From Paenibacillus eucommiae (GTDB lineage Bacteria; Bacillota; Bacilli; Paenibacillales; NBRC-103111), in contig NZ_JAGGLB010000033.1 of assembly GCF_017874215.1 (NCBI RefSeq), positions 55,175-119,174 of the forward strand: a stretch of DNA of 64,000 bases. The letters run 5' to 3'. Under the pieces are notes generated by a model that was not told the origin of the DNA, did not search any database, and saw nothing but the letters and a program-made list of their open reading frames with translations. A program made the translations under genes and the position numbers. Below are positions 35,474 through 44,337 of this stretch, in pieces; the stretch's first letter is position 1; each line of letters begins with the position of its first letter.

Positions 35474-37510
35474 TTACTCCACTATTTTCTTGGCTACTGC
35501 TGCGAGATCCAGAATATCGATTTTGCCGTCTCCATTCACATCCGCTTTCTTGGCTTGCTGCCAATCAGGGCTGCTGCTGTCTTTGCCGTAATGTGCAGCA
35601 ATGAGAGCCAAATCACCAACGGATACGATGCCATCCTGATTGATGTCCCCTATGCTTCCACCCGAGCTTCCTCCTGCGGTTATATTAACGCTTATAGAAG
35701 CAGAAGCTGCTTGAAGCTCATTTCCTTCTACATCTCCTAGAGCAGCACTCGTAATCGAAATCAAACCTGCAGTCGTTTGCGGAACATTTTTCGCTTTGAA
35801 GGTAAGCTCTATGATTTGGCCATTACCTGTAATAGCATGTTCAGAGCCTTGGCTGGCCACAATCAAACGAAGCTTTCCTGCTGGTTCCTTAACAGTCTCC
35901 ACAAGAGCTACCCCTTCGATTAGGGATCTTGCAGATACGAATTCCATAACGTTAGAATCATAGTCCAGCTTGATATCTTGTGCGTAAACAGCACCAGCAA
36001 CTCCGTTCAGTCCGTAGTTAACGGTAAATTCCTGCCCTACTGCAGCCGAGCTTACTCCAGTTAACGAAGTTTGAGCTGCTGTTGGCTCAGGCACACTATA
36101 TTGAAAATCATTCCCTGATACATTGATAAACGTATTGTTCGTAAACTCATTTGTGGTGGGATCTGTAAATAGATACCCTGAATTTTTAATCGCATACGTC
36201 GTTCGTCCGAACGAAATGAATGTATTGTTTTTTAGTTTCAAGTGAGAGCCCTCACCAGGAGCTGCGTTCTCTTTAGCAATAAAATTAATGGCAAAGCCTT
36301 GGGTTCCATTTACCTTCCCCACGTTTTCGAACCTGTTCCCATCCAGCAGCAGCCGTTCCGTTGAAAAAATGTTTAAACCTTCTCCAGACCCCTTACCCGT
36401 GTTATGAAACACGTTGTTGACGTAATTCACATCCCAGGTTGGTGAACCGTCATAGCCGATATAATTGGGCATTTCCAGATTAGAGAAATAATTATTTTCC
36501 ACCGTAACGCCCTTCACGCCAAACAGTCCGACTCCCCCGGTAAGCGAGTTGCTCACGGTGTTATTCCTGATTATTATACCATTGGCAACGAGCGGTTCCC
36601 CGGAATTTCTTTGCAACGCGGTGATGGCTCTTGAGTTAACGGTCAAATTCTCGCCACGGTTGTTTTCGATGACTATGTTCTCGGAAGGCACAATCATATT
36701 GTTCTGCGCAATACCGAGCACAACCGAGATCATGCCAACGTTGCCACCGATATCATCGAAGGTGTTGTTGCGAATCGTAATGTTTTTGATAATACTGTAA
36801 TCATGATCCGGCTCAAGATCGACAGCTCCAGGCATATTCGGCCGGGTTGTGCGCGTGAAATGATTATACTCAACCGTACAACCGTCACAATCGATGATGG
36901 AGATTCCGTTTCGGTTATCTTTCGTAACCCCGTCAATGTAAGAATTCCTTACCGTTATTCGTTCATTATGCACTTCAACTCCGCCGACATTGCTGGATCC
37001 GATATAAATCCCATCGCCCAGGAAGCCGGTTACTTTCACACGATCCACCAGTACATCGGTTGCAGCATTAATGTTAAGGATATGTTGATGCTCCGAGAAG
37101 GCTGCACCCTCACCACTTCTATCCATCAATTGAATGTCCTTGATCTGGATATTCGACTTGGTATTACCTACACCTTCTGCGCCAGGATTAACCGAGACGA
37201 CATAGACGCCCCCATTTTGCTTGAGAATCGAATTCCATCCCGTTCCTTTTAACTCCATATTGCTGTACAGCTTTAAATTACTGACTAAATAAGTTCCGGA
37301 TGGAACAAAAACGGTTCCACCTCCGTTAGCGTTTACATGATCAATCGCATTCTGAATGGCCACTGTATCATCAATGGCATCATCGCCTAGAGCCCCGTAA
37401 TCGGTGACGTTAACCTCTACCGCGTCTGCAAATGCAATCTGAAAACTGGGCAGCCAAATTATACATACTAAAACGATCATCATACCTATTAACCTTTTTG
37501 CTTGCTTCAT
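35474..37510 (-). CDS. Secreted beta-helix protein with cohesin-like and dockerin domains
   Basis: 678-residue exported protein. After a signal peptide (LIGMMIVLVCIIWLPSFQIA) comes a pectate-lyase-superfamily right-handed beta-helix (VTDYGALGDDAIDDTVAIQNAI, then many NNxF/NNTF coil repeats) to about residue 470. A cohesin-like sandwich follows (~490-605; QEFTVNYGLNGVAGAVYAQD, IIELTFKAKNVPQTT). A C-terminal type I-like dockerin starts at ~615 with two calcium loops, DINQDGIVSVGDL and DVNGDGKIDILDL. The enzyme type is not certain: the fold occurs in rhamnogalacturonan and pectin enzymes and in GH28 relatives. The start at 37510 is a best guess because GGAGG directly touches that ATG; AAGGA lies ten bases upstream. 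Confidence 0.83.
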   Translation of the reverse strand: MKQAKRLIGMMIVLVCIIWLPSFQIAFADAVEVNVTDYGALGDDAIDDTVAIQNAIDHVNANGGGTVFVPSGTYLVSNLKLYSNMELKGTGWNSILKQNGGVYVVSVNPGAEGVGNTKSNIQIKDIQLMDRSGEGAAFSEHQHILNINAATDVLVDRVKVTGFLGDGIYIGSSNVGGVEVHNERITVRNSYIDGVTKDNRNGISIIDCDGCTVEYNHFTRTTRPNMPGAVDLEPDHDYSIIKNITIRNNTFDDIGGNVGMISVVLGIAQNNMIVPSENIVIENNRGENLTVNSRAITALQRNSGEPLVANGIIIRNNTVSNSLTGGVGLFGVKGVTVENNYFSNLEMPNYIGYDGSPTWDVNYVNNVFHNTGKGSGEGLNIFSTERLLLDGNRFENVGKVNGTQGFAINFIAKENAAPGEGSHLKLKNNTFISFGRTTYAIKNSGYLFTDPTTNEFTNNTFINVSGNDFQYSVPEPTAAQTSLTGVSSAAVGQEFTVNYGLNGVAGAVYAQDIKLDYDSNVMEFVSARSLIEGVALVETVKEPAGKLRLIVASQGSEHAITGNGQIIELTFKAKNVPQTTAGLISITSAALGDVEGNELQAASASISVNITAGGSSGGSIGDINQDGIVSVGDLALIAAHYGKDSSSPDWQQAKKADVNGDGKIDILDLAAVAKKIVE

Positions 37511-37639
37511 CCTCCACACATCCTTTTCTTCATTCATATTTTCAAACTTTGATACAAAAAGCTTATAATCAGACTGACTAAATACTTCCGTCCCTCCTCA
37601 GTTATCAAATACCGATATCATTTGAAACCGCTATCATGT

Positions 37640-37715
37640 TTCTTTGTTAAGCTTAATCGATTACCGGCTAAAATATATAAGTTGATATTTGCATTTTTAG
37701 GTGCTGATTTCATCA
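37640..37715 (-). promoter_or_regulatory. Predicted AraC-type operator and promoter, copy 2
   Basis: Near-identical to the 24457-24525 sequence, including TTAATCGATTA at about 37652-37662 and the 24-bp core at 37681-37704. On the minus strand the core is followed by TTATATATTTTAG, a fair -10 region, about 165 bases before the dockerin-protein start. The layout fits AraC activation of a minus-strand promoter. The remaining part of this 317-base gap shows no gene. Confidence 0.6.
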
Positions 37716-37827
37716 TGATTCACTTAAGACCTCTGAAGTTACGAAGAGTGCATGATTTCCTGCCCTATTAAGGAAATTAGTGCAAGGAAATCACTCATCT
37801 CTTCCATCCAGATTCTCAAAAGATGTT

Positions 37828-40302
37828 TTAATTTTGCTGGAATAAAGCCTTCCCATTTAAATAAACTTGTTTAGAGCCTATTCCTTGAGCGTCTAAATCG
37901 CTTAAATCCATTTCCAGTTTAATAGAATCGGGGGCATGGATTGAGCACTCCCACGAGTTGTTTGCTTCTCGCCGCCAGGCAATTTCAATGAAGCCGTATT
38001 TCGTCGCCACTGAACCTTGTACCCAGTCGATATCTGCCAACCGTGGGCGAAAAAGTACCGTATTGCATAGATGATTCCTATTGCTCGCATCAATCCCCAA
38101 AAGCATCTTCATCAATATATACGTAGGCGCCGCGCCCCAGCCGTGGCAATGGCTCACAGGAACATGATCACGCAAATAAGTCGGTGTATTTCCTTGGAAG
38201 CGGTGTGGAATCGTGCAGTCTGGCGTCGCCGGATCGAACGTTTCCCACCAGGTTGTCGCTCCGCGCGCCAGCATAGCTCCCCAGTAATTCCGCATCACTT
38301 GGAGCATCAACTTGTCATTGCCACAGTCATATAAACTTTCCAGCACAAAGTGGTGAAAAAACGGGCTTTTGATCGTCGGCAGCTCTTGTTGATGCTCATA
38401 AAAATGAATAAACCGTTCCACCTCCGCCTGCGTCATCACTCCGCACCAGGCAGCCAAAAAATTGGTCTGCAATGAAATGCTCTCAGATCTCCCTTCATTC
38501 GTTACGCAGTCGACAAAGAGATCGCGCTTCGGCTCCAGGCAATACGTTCGAATTGCAGCCCGCGTCACATTCCCCTTTTCTTCCCAAATGGCAGACTGGT
38601 TCGTCCAGCCGAATGCTCTCGCCAAATGGGCCAGCTCCAACAGCGTTTTCATGTACAAGCAAGATACCGCTGTCACTTTCTCCCGCCGATCAATCGAAGG
38701 TGCCCAGTCAATAAAGCAATGGTCATCCGGAATATGCAGCAGTCCCTGTTCATCCTCTTGCTTCGCCAGCCAGTCCAGCGTTAGTTCTATATGAGGACGA
38801 ATCGTATCGATCATTTGCACATCGGATGCATATTTCCAGTAATCGCACACCGCAAGCAGCCAATACATGCAAAAATCAACAAATACCGATGAATTGGATT
38901 CCGGTCCAGTCGCAGGGATAGCACCATTCTCTTTTTGAATGCGGGCTCCTTGCAGCAGCGATTTACGAACAAGCCTGCTATCGTCAAAAACATAATAAAT
39001 CACTTTGGCCATAATGAGCTCGTCAACGACCCATAACGCCTTTTCCCGCCAGGGGCAGTCCTCCAAATGCTCTTGGCTGTTCATCACAACCGTGTGCTTC
39101 CCCGTCTCCCATATTTGGTTTAACAACGGATCGCTGCAGGCAAAAGTCCCCTCTTGCCCAAACGGGTAATGCACCTGCTCAATCGCACAATGCTGTATCT
39201 CAATCGGCACAGGACAGGCATGAGCGTTGATTTGCATGTACCGAAAAGCACGACGGCCAAAAGGCGACCATTCATTCAGTCCAGCCTGTAAAATCACCGT
39301 GTCCACATGCTGGACATCAAGCGATTCGCCATAACGGATGTCGACTACGCCTCCCTCTGCTGCGTAAATCCGCAGCTGCGGGTAGCCGACTACCACCTTG
39401 CCAAAATCAAGCACAAAGCCCGGGAACGAACCCGCTGTCGAAGCGTCCAGCTTCACATGCAAAGGGGCAAAAATGTTCAATTGGAGCTGCAATAACTCCG
39501 AGCTATCCGGCTCAATCTTTGATCGCTCCGAACCGTCCGATTGAACCTGCAAGGACTCCGAGCTGTCCAATAACCGCTCAGCACCTAGTACAGTACCAAG
39601 ATTGTTATCCACCCTCACTACCGTTTTCGGGGCCAGCACTTCCCTGTGAAGATGTGGAATTTCCCTTGGAAGCATCTGCGTAAATGGACTTTCAATATCG
39701 TTTTCATCATCGATTTCAGAATCGTTCTCCGAACCACTCTCAGCAGCAACAATGCCGGGGATCAACCAGGACTGGTCGTCATAATCAACCAACATCCAAT
39801 CGTCTTCCTGATCCGCCAGATATACCTCTTTAAACCCGCCCCAGCGGCTGATTTGCTTAACTTGCTGGACCCAACGCGGTGAGCGGCGTATTTTCCAGGT
39901 CGTATCTGTCCCGATCTCAACGGTTTGCTCCGTCGTTTCCGCTTCTAAATGCACGAACAGCCCACCCGGTCCGCGCTCGTACGCAATCGTCGATTCGCTT
40001 TGCCCGATATGGTAGCTGAGGCAAGCTAAACAGTTTTGACCTTCCCGCAGAAGATCACCGATCTCATACGTGTCCACATACTGCCACCGGTAATCGCAGG
40101 GAGATGGTCCTCTTCCAACGAAGCATCCATTCACATAAAGCATGTACTCTTGATTGGCGCTAATCTGGATACTACCTTTACGAATGGCACCACTCAGGTG
40201 TATAATTTTTCGGGCCTCCATAAATACATTCCCCGGGAAATTACCCGAAATATCTTCCGAATCGAACCAAATCCAACCTGATTTTCTGCTATTTTCAAAC
40301 AT
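37828..40302 (-). CDS. GH78-like alpha-L-rhamnosidase-type enzyme
   Basis: Cytoplasmic-type enzyme of 824 residues without a signal peptide. The N-terminal beta sandwiches contain ISANQEYMLYVNGCFVGRGP, and the C-terminal two-thirds form an (alpha/alpha)6 barrel. Motifs resembling GH78 are EDCPWREKALWVVDEL (candidate catalytic acids), TTWWETFD and HCHGWGAAPTYIL. GH78 removes terminal L-rhamnose from oligosaccharides. A poorly conserved acidic stretch around 190-270 (SENDSEIDDENDIES, DSSESLQVQSDGSER) looks like an expanded linker. I took the ATG at 40302, five bases after AGGAGG; the ATG at 40305 is too close. An operator-like site lies about 100 bases upstream. Confidence 0.8.
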   Translation of the reverse strand: MFENSRKSGWIWFDSEDISGNFPGNVFMEARKIIHLSGAIRKGSIQISANQEYMLYVNGCFVGRGPSPCDYRWQYVDTYEIGDLLREGQNCLACLSYHIGQSESTIAYERGPGGLFVHLEAETTEQTVEIGTDTTWKIRRSPRWVQQVKQISRWGGFKEVYLADQEDDWMLVDYDDQSWLIPGIVAAESGSENDSEIDDENDIESPFTQMLPREIPHLHREVLAPKTVVRVDNNLGTVLGAERLLDSSESLQVQSDGSERSKIEPDSSELLQLQLNIFAPLHVKLDASTAGSFPGFVLDFGKVVVGYPQLRIYAAEGGVVDIRYGESLDVQHVDTVILQAGLNEWSPFGRRAFRYMQINAHACPVPIEIQHCAIEQVHYPFGQEGTFACSDPLLNQIWETGKHTVVMNSQEHLEDCPWREKALWVVDELIMAKVIYYVFDDSRLVRKSLLQGARIQKENGAIPATGPESNSSVFVDFCMYWLLAVCDYWKYASDVQMIDTIRPHIELTLDWLAKQEDEQGLLHIPDDHCFIDWAPSIDRREKVTAVSCLYMKTLLELAHLARAFGWTNQSAIWEEKGNVTRAAIRTYCLEPKRDLFVDCVTNEGRSESISLQTNFLAAWCGVMTQAEVERFIHFYEHQQELPTIKSPFFHHFVLESLYDCGNDKLMLQVMRNYWGAMLARGATTWWETFDPATPDCTIPHRFQGNTPTYLRDHVPVSHCHGWGAAPTYILMKMLLGIDASNRNHLCNTVLFRPRLADIDWVQGSVATKYGFIEIAWRREANNSWECSIHAPDSIKLEMDLSDLDAQGIGSKQVYLNGKALFQQN

Positions 40303-40396
40303 CATATCCTCCTGTTACCCATTACAAAGTAGTCTGCGCTAGTATTCTACTACATAAAGTCCTGAGAAATGCAGGATGATCTATTCAACTTGCTAT

Positions 40397-40420
40397 GCTG
40401 ATATTATCATCTTCTGGTGC
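40397..40420 (-). promoter_or_regulatory. Predicted AraC-type operator, copy 3
   Basis: 24-bp site matching the other two cores at about 18-19 of 24 positions. Read on the minus strand it is GCACCAGAAGATGATAATAT followed by CAGC. It lies about 95 bases upstream of the GH78-like gene start, a usual place for an activator site. Sequence outside the core is not conserved with the other two copies. Confidence 0.5.
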
Positions 40421-40482
40421 AACAATAATTGAATCAGCAACGTTATATAAGTATAATTTGGAATAATTTTACACAGGGAGAT

Positions 40483-40857
40483 GTGAGGAGGGTTCTTATC
40501 AAAAGGATATCCGTACTGCTAGTCGTGGTTTTCCTAATAATGACAGCATGTAACCGTAACCCAATCCAATCATTTGAGGAGACCATTGACAGCATAAATA
40601 CAAATGAATTTGTAGTAAACTGCTCAGATCAGGTGAACAGAGATAAGAAGGGGCCTATAAATTCTTTAGGTTATTTGTGCAAGGTAGGCGTTACTAGCAC
40701 AACAAAATTGGAAGATAGCGAAGGAAATTCTATACAATTCAAAGATTTTTCTCAAGGGGATATAATTCGAATCATTCTCTCTAAGCCGAAAAATATAAGT
40801 CAGGATCATAGAAGCTTCGATGCAAAAGAAATTGTTTTAATGGATGCTAAACCGTAA
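40483..40857 (+). CDS. Small lipoprotein (DUF3221/YobA-like)
   Basis: Short exported protein, about 124 residues, with an N-terminal hydrophobic segment and lipobox (ISVLLVVVFLIMTAC; mature Cys near residue 23). The rest reads as a small OB-like beta domain (VVNCSDQVNRDKKGPINSLGYLCKV, GDIIRIILSKPKNI, KEIVLMDAKP), which resembles YobA-type DUF3221 proteins. The start is unsure: GTG at 40483 is preceded by GGGAG only two bases away, and an ATG at 40429 would give a long atypical leader. Function unknown. Confidence 0.68.
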   Translation: MRRVLIKRISVLLVVVFLIMTACNRNPIQSFEETIDSINTNEFVVNCSDQVNRDKKGPINSLGYLCKVGVTSTTKLEDSEGNSIQFKDFSQGDIIRIILSKPKNISQDHRSFDAKEIVLMDAKP

Positions 40858-40990
40858 TAGCACTAAATCAATGGGTCTATTAGTCTTCTAGCGCCGCGGC
40901 TCTTGACTTCTTAGACTTCGCAGGCAATAACGTATAGCAGCATGTCAGCTTGAGTATCATCTTTTTATTTTGGAAAATGGAGGGGCGAAG

Positions 40991-41905
40991 ATGCTGGCTA
41001 ACAACCAAAGTGTGCATGGCCGATTTTTAATTATTACCGCAGATGATTTTGGCATGAGCAGTTCCATGAATAAAGCGATCATAAACCTGTTTCAAGCAAG
41101 CGCCATTAATTCCGCTATGATTATGATGCCATGTCCATGGGCAAAACACGCTGCAAATTATGCTAAGCTGCATCCGGAAGCAAACGTTGGTATTCATCTT
41201 ACACTTACTTCTGGTTCACCCAGCCATAGATGGGGTCCTGTTACGAAAAATCCGAGCATCAAGTCGTTAACCACTACAGATGGCTATCTTCTAGAATCCG
41301 CATCCGATGTTGAGGAGCAAGCAACTGAAGAAGCGGTAAAAACGGAAATTCGAAATCAGATCGAAATGGCAATTCAGCTAGAGATAAACCCGACGCACCT
41401 GGATAGTCATGACGGTAGTTTGTTAGGGCTGGCGAGAGGGCGGGATTTTTTAGAGGTCGCATTCGATTTATGTGAAGAGTTTCAATTGCCGTTTAAACTG
41501 CCCAAAAATATAGTAAATCAACCCTTTATCCATTCCGATATGAAAAAGTTATTCCAAAATAGGATTGAATCAGCACATAAGCGGGGTATTTCATTAATCG
41601 ACGATTTAATCTGTCTTCCTTATCAAATGGAGAACGGGGAAAATTACAGAGTCATTCAAGATAAAATGTTCAAAGCTATACGAAGTGTACACGAAGGGAT
41701 AACAGAAGTTGTCATCCATCCTTCAGAGAATACGCCCGAACTAAGAGCCATGACTCCACACTGGGAAAAAAGAGAAATAGAGTACCAAATTTTTAGAGAT
41801 GGAGAAATCAAAAAGCTGCTCAATGAAGAGAATATTCAGCTAATATCCTGGAAAGACCTCCGTGATAGCCAGCGTTGTGCAAATGGCAAGAACACCTTAA
41901 TGTAA
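40991..41905 (+). CDS. ChbG/YdjC-family carbohydrate deacetylase
   Basis: 304-residue protein of the YdjC/ChbG family, metal-dependent deacetylases of N-acetyl sugars or oligosaccharides. The N-terminal ADDFGMSSSMNKAI provides the catalytic and metal aspartates. The metal-binding histidines are seen in GIHLTLTSG and THLDSHDG, and TEVVIHPSE is the C-terminal signature. The ATG at 40991 follows GGAGGGG by five bases; the TTG frame start at 40970 has no site. It stands alone on the plus strand, followed by repeat copy D. The substrate is not predictable; it could belong to the glycan locus. Confidence 0.87.
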   Translation: MLANNQSVHGRFLIITADDFGMSSSMNKAIINLFQASAINSAMIMMPCPWAKHAANYAKLHPEANVGIHLTLTSGSPSHRWGPVTKNPSIKSLTTTDGYLLESASDVEEQATEEAVKTEIRNQIEMAIQLEINPTHLDSHDGSLLGLARGRDFLEVAFDLCEEFQLPFKLPKNIVNQPFIHSDMKKLFQNRIESAHKRGISLIDDLICLPYQMENGENYRVIQDKMFKAIRSVHEGITEVVIHPSENTPELRAMTPHWEKREIEYQIFRDGEIKKLLNEENIQLISWKDLRDSQRCANGKNTLM

Positions 41906-42142
41906 GAAAAAACGAACGTACCTGAGGCTACGGGATAGTGAAGATATATCTAACATATGAGAATCTGAGTTGACGTAGGATTCCATTTCCGTATACATTA
42001 ATGAATTAATACATTAACGCTTTATCGCGTTTAATTGATGAAAATGAAAACACCAGTTGTATTAGTCATCAGTTGGTTCCCCCCTCGCCCTCACTCTGTC
42101 ACCACATCCAATGCCGGGAAGTTGGGATGAAGCGCTGCTGAG

Positions 42143-42481
42143 TTAACGATGTTTTTCATCGTTAAAAGCACCAGCTCGTCTCCAATGCTTACTTTAACAA
42201 TGAAAAACATCGTTAAAAGTCACTTCACCCACTCAAATAGTCCTTCGGGCCACTTTTAGCAATGAAAATCATCATTAAAGTGACTGAATGACCTTGCAAC
42301 AGTTACTTTAACGATGAAAAACATCGTTAAGTGAAGCACACGCTGCATTCGGGGGAGGCCGGCTGCCTGCGCGGCTGATCTTCCCCAAAAACTTAAACTT
42401 ACTTATAGTTCAAATCCTTTGAGGTGCGTGTTCATTACTAAGTGCATGGAGAAAGGTAAGGGCCGTGGGTTCCAGCCGCTG
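42143..42481 (+). repeat. Two-part structured repeat, copy D (rearranged)
   Basis: Here the four-palindrome array comes first (starts 42143, 42194, 42256 and 42308; spacing 51, 62, 52). It is followed at about 42412-42481 by only the left arm of the stem-rich half, which stops inside the inner stem after CCAGCCGCTG and turns into GTAAAGCGCTTTTTTTT. The third palindrome has drifted (TTAGCAATG/CATCATTAA). The order is the reverse of copies A, C and E, so the halves can occur as separate units. The rest of 41906-42577 shows no gene. Confidence 0.78.
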
Positions 42482-42522
42482 TAAAGCGCTTTTTTTTAAT
42501 TTTAATAATACCACATGGAGAA

Positions 42523-42545
42523 AAGGCCGCGATTTCCGCGGCCTT
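42523..42545 (-). terminator. Terminator of cysJI
   Basis: Perfect 9-bp GC-rich stem AAGGCCGCG/CGCGGCCTT with a five-base loop, followed on the minus strand by TTCTCC. It lies 32 bases after the cysI stop. Confidence 0.8.
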
Positions 42546-42577
42546 CATAATTGTATTTCATTTCACAATGGAACATT

Positions 42578-44302
42578 TTAAGAATGGAAATCCTGCCCCG
42601 AACGAACTTCTTTAACATACCCAGCACGAATGACAAAATCACCAAAATGCTCGCCTGTATGGCGTTCATTCGCAAAGCGGCCTAGAATCGGCTGCAGTGA
42701 GTCGAGGATTTCCTCTTCGCCAATGTTTTCCTTATACAGCTTGTTCAGCCGGTTCCCGGTAAATCCGCCACCCAAATACATATTGTATTTGCCCGGCGCT
42801 TTGCCAATGAACGCGATTTCTGCAAGCATCGGCCTGGCACAGCCATTTGGACAGCCAGTCATGCGAATGACGATTTCCTCATCACGCAAGCTAACAGCTT
42901 CCAGCATCGGCTCGATCTTATCCAGCAGCGTAGGCAGGTAACGCTCAGACTCGGCCATCGCCAACCCGCAAGTCGGGAATGCTACGCAGGCCATGGAGCT
43001 TCTCCGCAATGCGGAATGGTGAGCCCCATCATTAAGCCCATACTTCGTGAGCAATTCCTCGATCTTTTTCTTTTTGTGGGTGCTTATGCTGCCAATGAGC
43101 AGGTTCTGGTTCGGGGTAAGGCGGAAGTCACCGGTGTGGACCTTGGCGATTTCCCGTAAACCCGTCATCAGAAGATAGTCATCCTCGTCTTTGATCCGGC
43201 CATTCTGAATAAAAAGGGTGTAATGCCATTTTCCATTGCTTCCCTTTACCCAGCCATAGCGATCCCCATTGTGGTCAAAATGGTAAGGACGCGCATCCTC
43301 GAGCTTCCACCCCATACGCTGGGTCAATTCATCGATGAACCAATCAATACCGCGATCGTCTATCGTATACTTGAACCTGGCGTGCTTCCGAACCGCACGA
43401 TCCCCGTAATCACGCTGGATCATAACTGTCTTCTCCGCCACGTCGATAATCTGCTCAGGTGTGCAGAACCCAATTAACTGGCCCACTTGGGGATAGGTTT
43501 TGGTATCGCCATGCGACATTCCCATTCCGCCGCCTACCGTGATGTTAAAACCCTTCAGGCGGCCTTCCTCGATAATGGCGATAAAGCCCAGATCCTGGGA
43601 GAATACGTCTACATCGTTGGAAGGCGGGACAGCCATCCCGATTTTGAACTTACGCGGCAAATAAACAGGTCCATAAATCGGTTCTTGCACTTCCCCGTTA
43701 TCCAGGCTGTCGACCACTTTCTCGCCGTCAAGCCAGATTTCGTGATAGGCCTTTGTCCGTGGATCCAGATGATCACTAACCCGGCGTGCCCAATCGTACA
43801 CTTCGGAATGAACTTCCGACTGATATGGATTCGGGTTGCACATCACGTTACGGTTCACGTCTCCACATGCGGCTAACGTGCTCAGCAGCGCTTCGTTCAC
43901 TTCCTGAATCGTTTTCTTCAAATCCCATTTGATGATGCCATGCATTTGAAAGGACTGCCGGGTCGTAAGGCGAATCGTTCCGTTGGCATGTTTCTGTGCT
44001 ACACGGTCCATCATCAGCCATTGCTCCGGCGAGACTACCCCGCCCGCCGCGCGCACGCGCAGCATGAACTGATAGGCCGGCTCCAACTTCTGCTTGCTCC
44101 GTTCATTGCGCAAATCTCTATCGTCCTGCATGTAACTGCCATGAAACTTCATTAATCTGTTGTCATCTTCGGGTATCGAACCTGTGATAACATCCTCAAG
44201 GGTCTCGGTAAGACTTCCCCGCAAGTAATTGCTCTTTATCTTAATATGTTCAACATCGCTGTGCGGCGCACTTTTCGATGAAAGTAAATTATTTTCCGAC
44301 AT
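42578..44302 (-). CDS. cysI: Assimilatory sulfite reductase (NADPH) hemoprotein, beta subunit
   Basis: 574-residue siroheme and [4Fe-4S] subunit that reduces sulfite to sulfide by six electrons in cysteine synthesis. The cluster-siroheme cysteines are visible as CVAFPTC (C-x5-C) and CPNGC (C-x3-C), with LAMAESERYLP between. The ferredoxin-like sulfite reductase half-domains appear as RLTTRQSFQMHGI and DFRLTPNQNLLI. Length matches the family. It follows cysJ by 35 bases, and GAGGAGAGGG precedes its ATG. The pair forms an operon ending at the stem at 42523. Confidence 0.96.
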   Translation of the reverse strand: MSENNLLSSKSAPHSDVEHIKIKSNYLRGSLTETLEDVITGSIPEDDNRLMKFHGSYMQDDRDLRNERSKQKLEPAYQFMLRVRAAGGVVSPEQWLMMDRVAQKHANGTIRLTTRQSFQMHGIIKWDLKKTIQEVNEALLSTLAACGDVNRNVMCNPNPYQSEVHSEVYDWARRVSDHLDPRTKAYHEIWLDGEKVVDSLDNGEVQEPIYGPVYLPRKFKIGMAVPPSNDVDVFSQDLGFIAIIEEGRLKGFNITVGGGMGMSHGDTKTYPQVGQLIGFCTPEQIIDVAEKTVMIQRDYGDRAVRKHARFKYTIDDRGIDWFIDELTQRMGWKLEDARPYHFDHNGDRYGWVKGSNGKWHYTLFIQNGRIKDEDDYLLMTGLREIAKVHTGDFRLTPNQNLLIGSISTHKKKKIEELLTKYGLNDGAHHSALRRSSMACVAFPTCGLAMAESERYLPTLLDKIEPMLEAVSLRDEEIVIRMTGCPNGCARPMLAEIAFIGKAPGKYNMYLGGGFTGNRLNKLYKENIGEEEILDSLQPILGRFANERHTGEHFGDFVIRAGYVKEVRSGQDFHS

Positions 44303-44337
44303 GCTTGCCCTCTCCTCTCACGATCTTTGGACTCTGC

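Noticed and set aside
42479..42496. cre-like TGTAAAGCGCTTTTTTTT at the broken end of repeat copy D
   Set aside because: It is formed at the truncation point of the repeat and lies between convergent gene ends, with no promoter to control.
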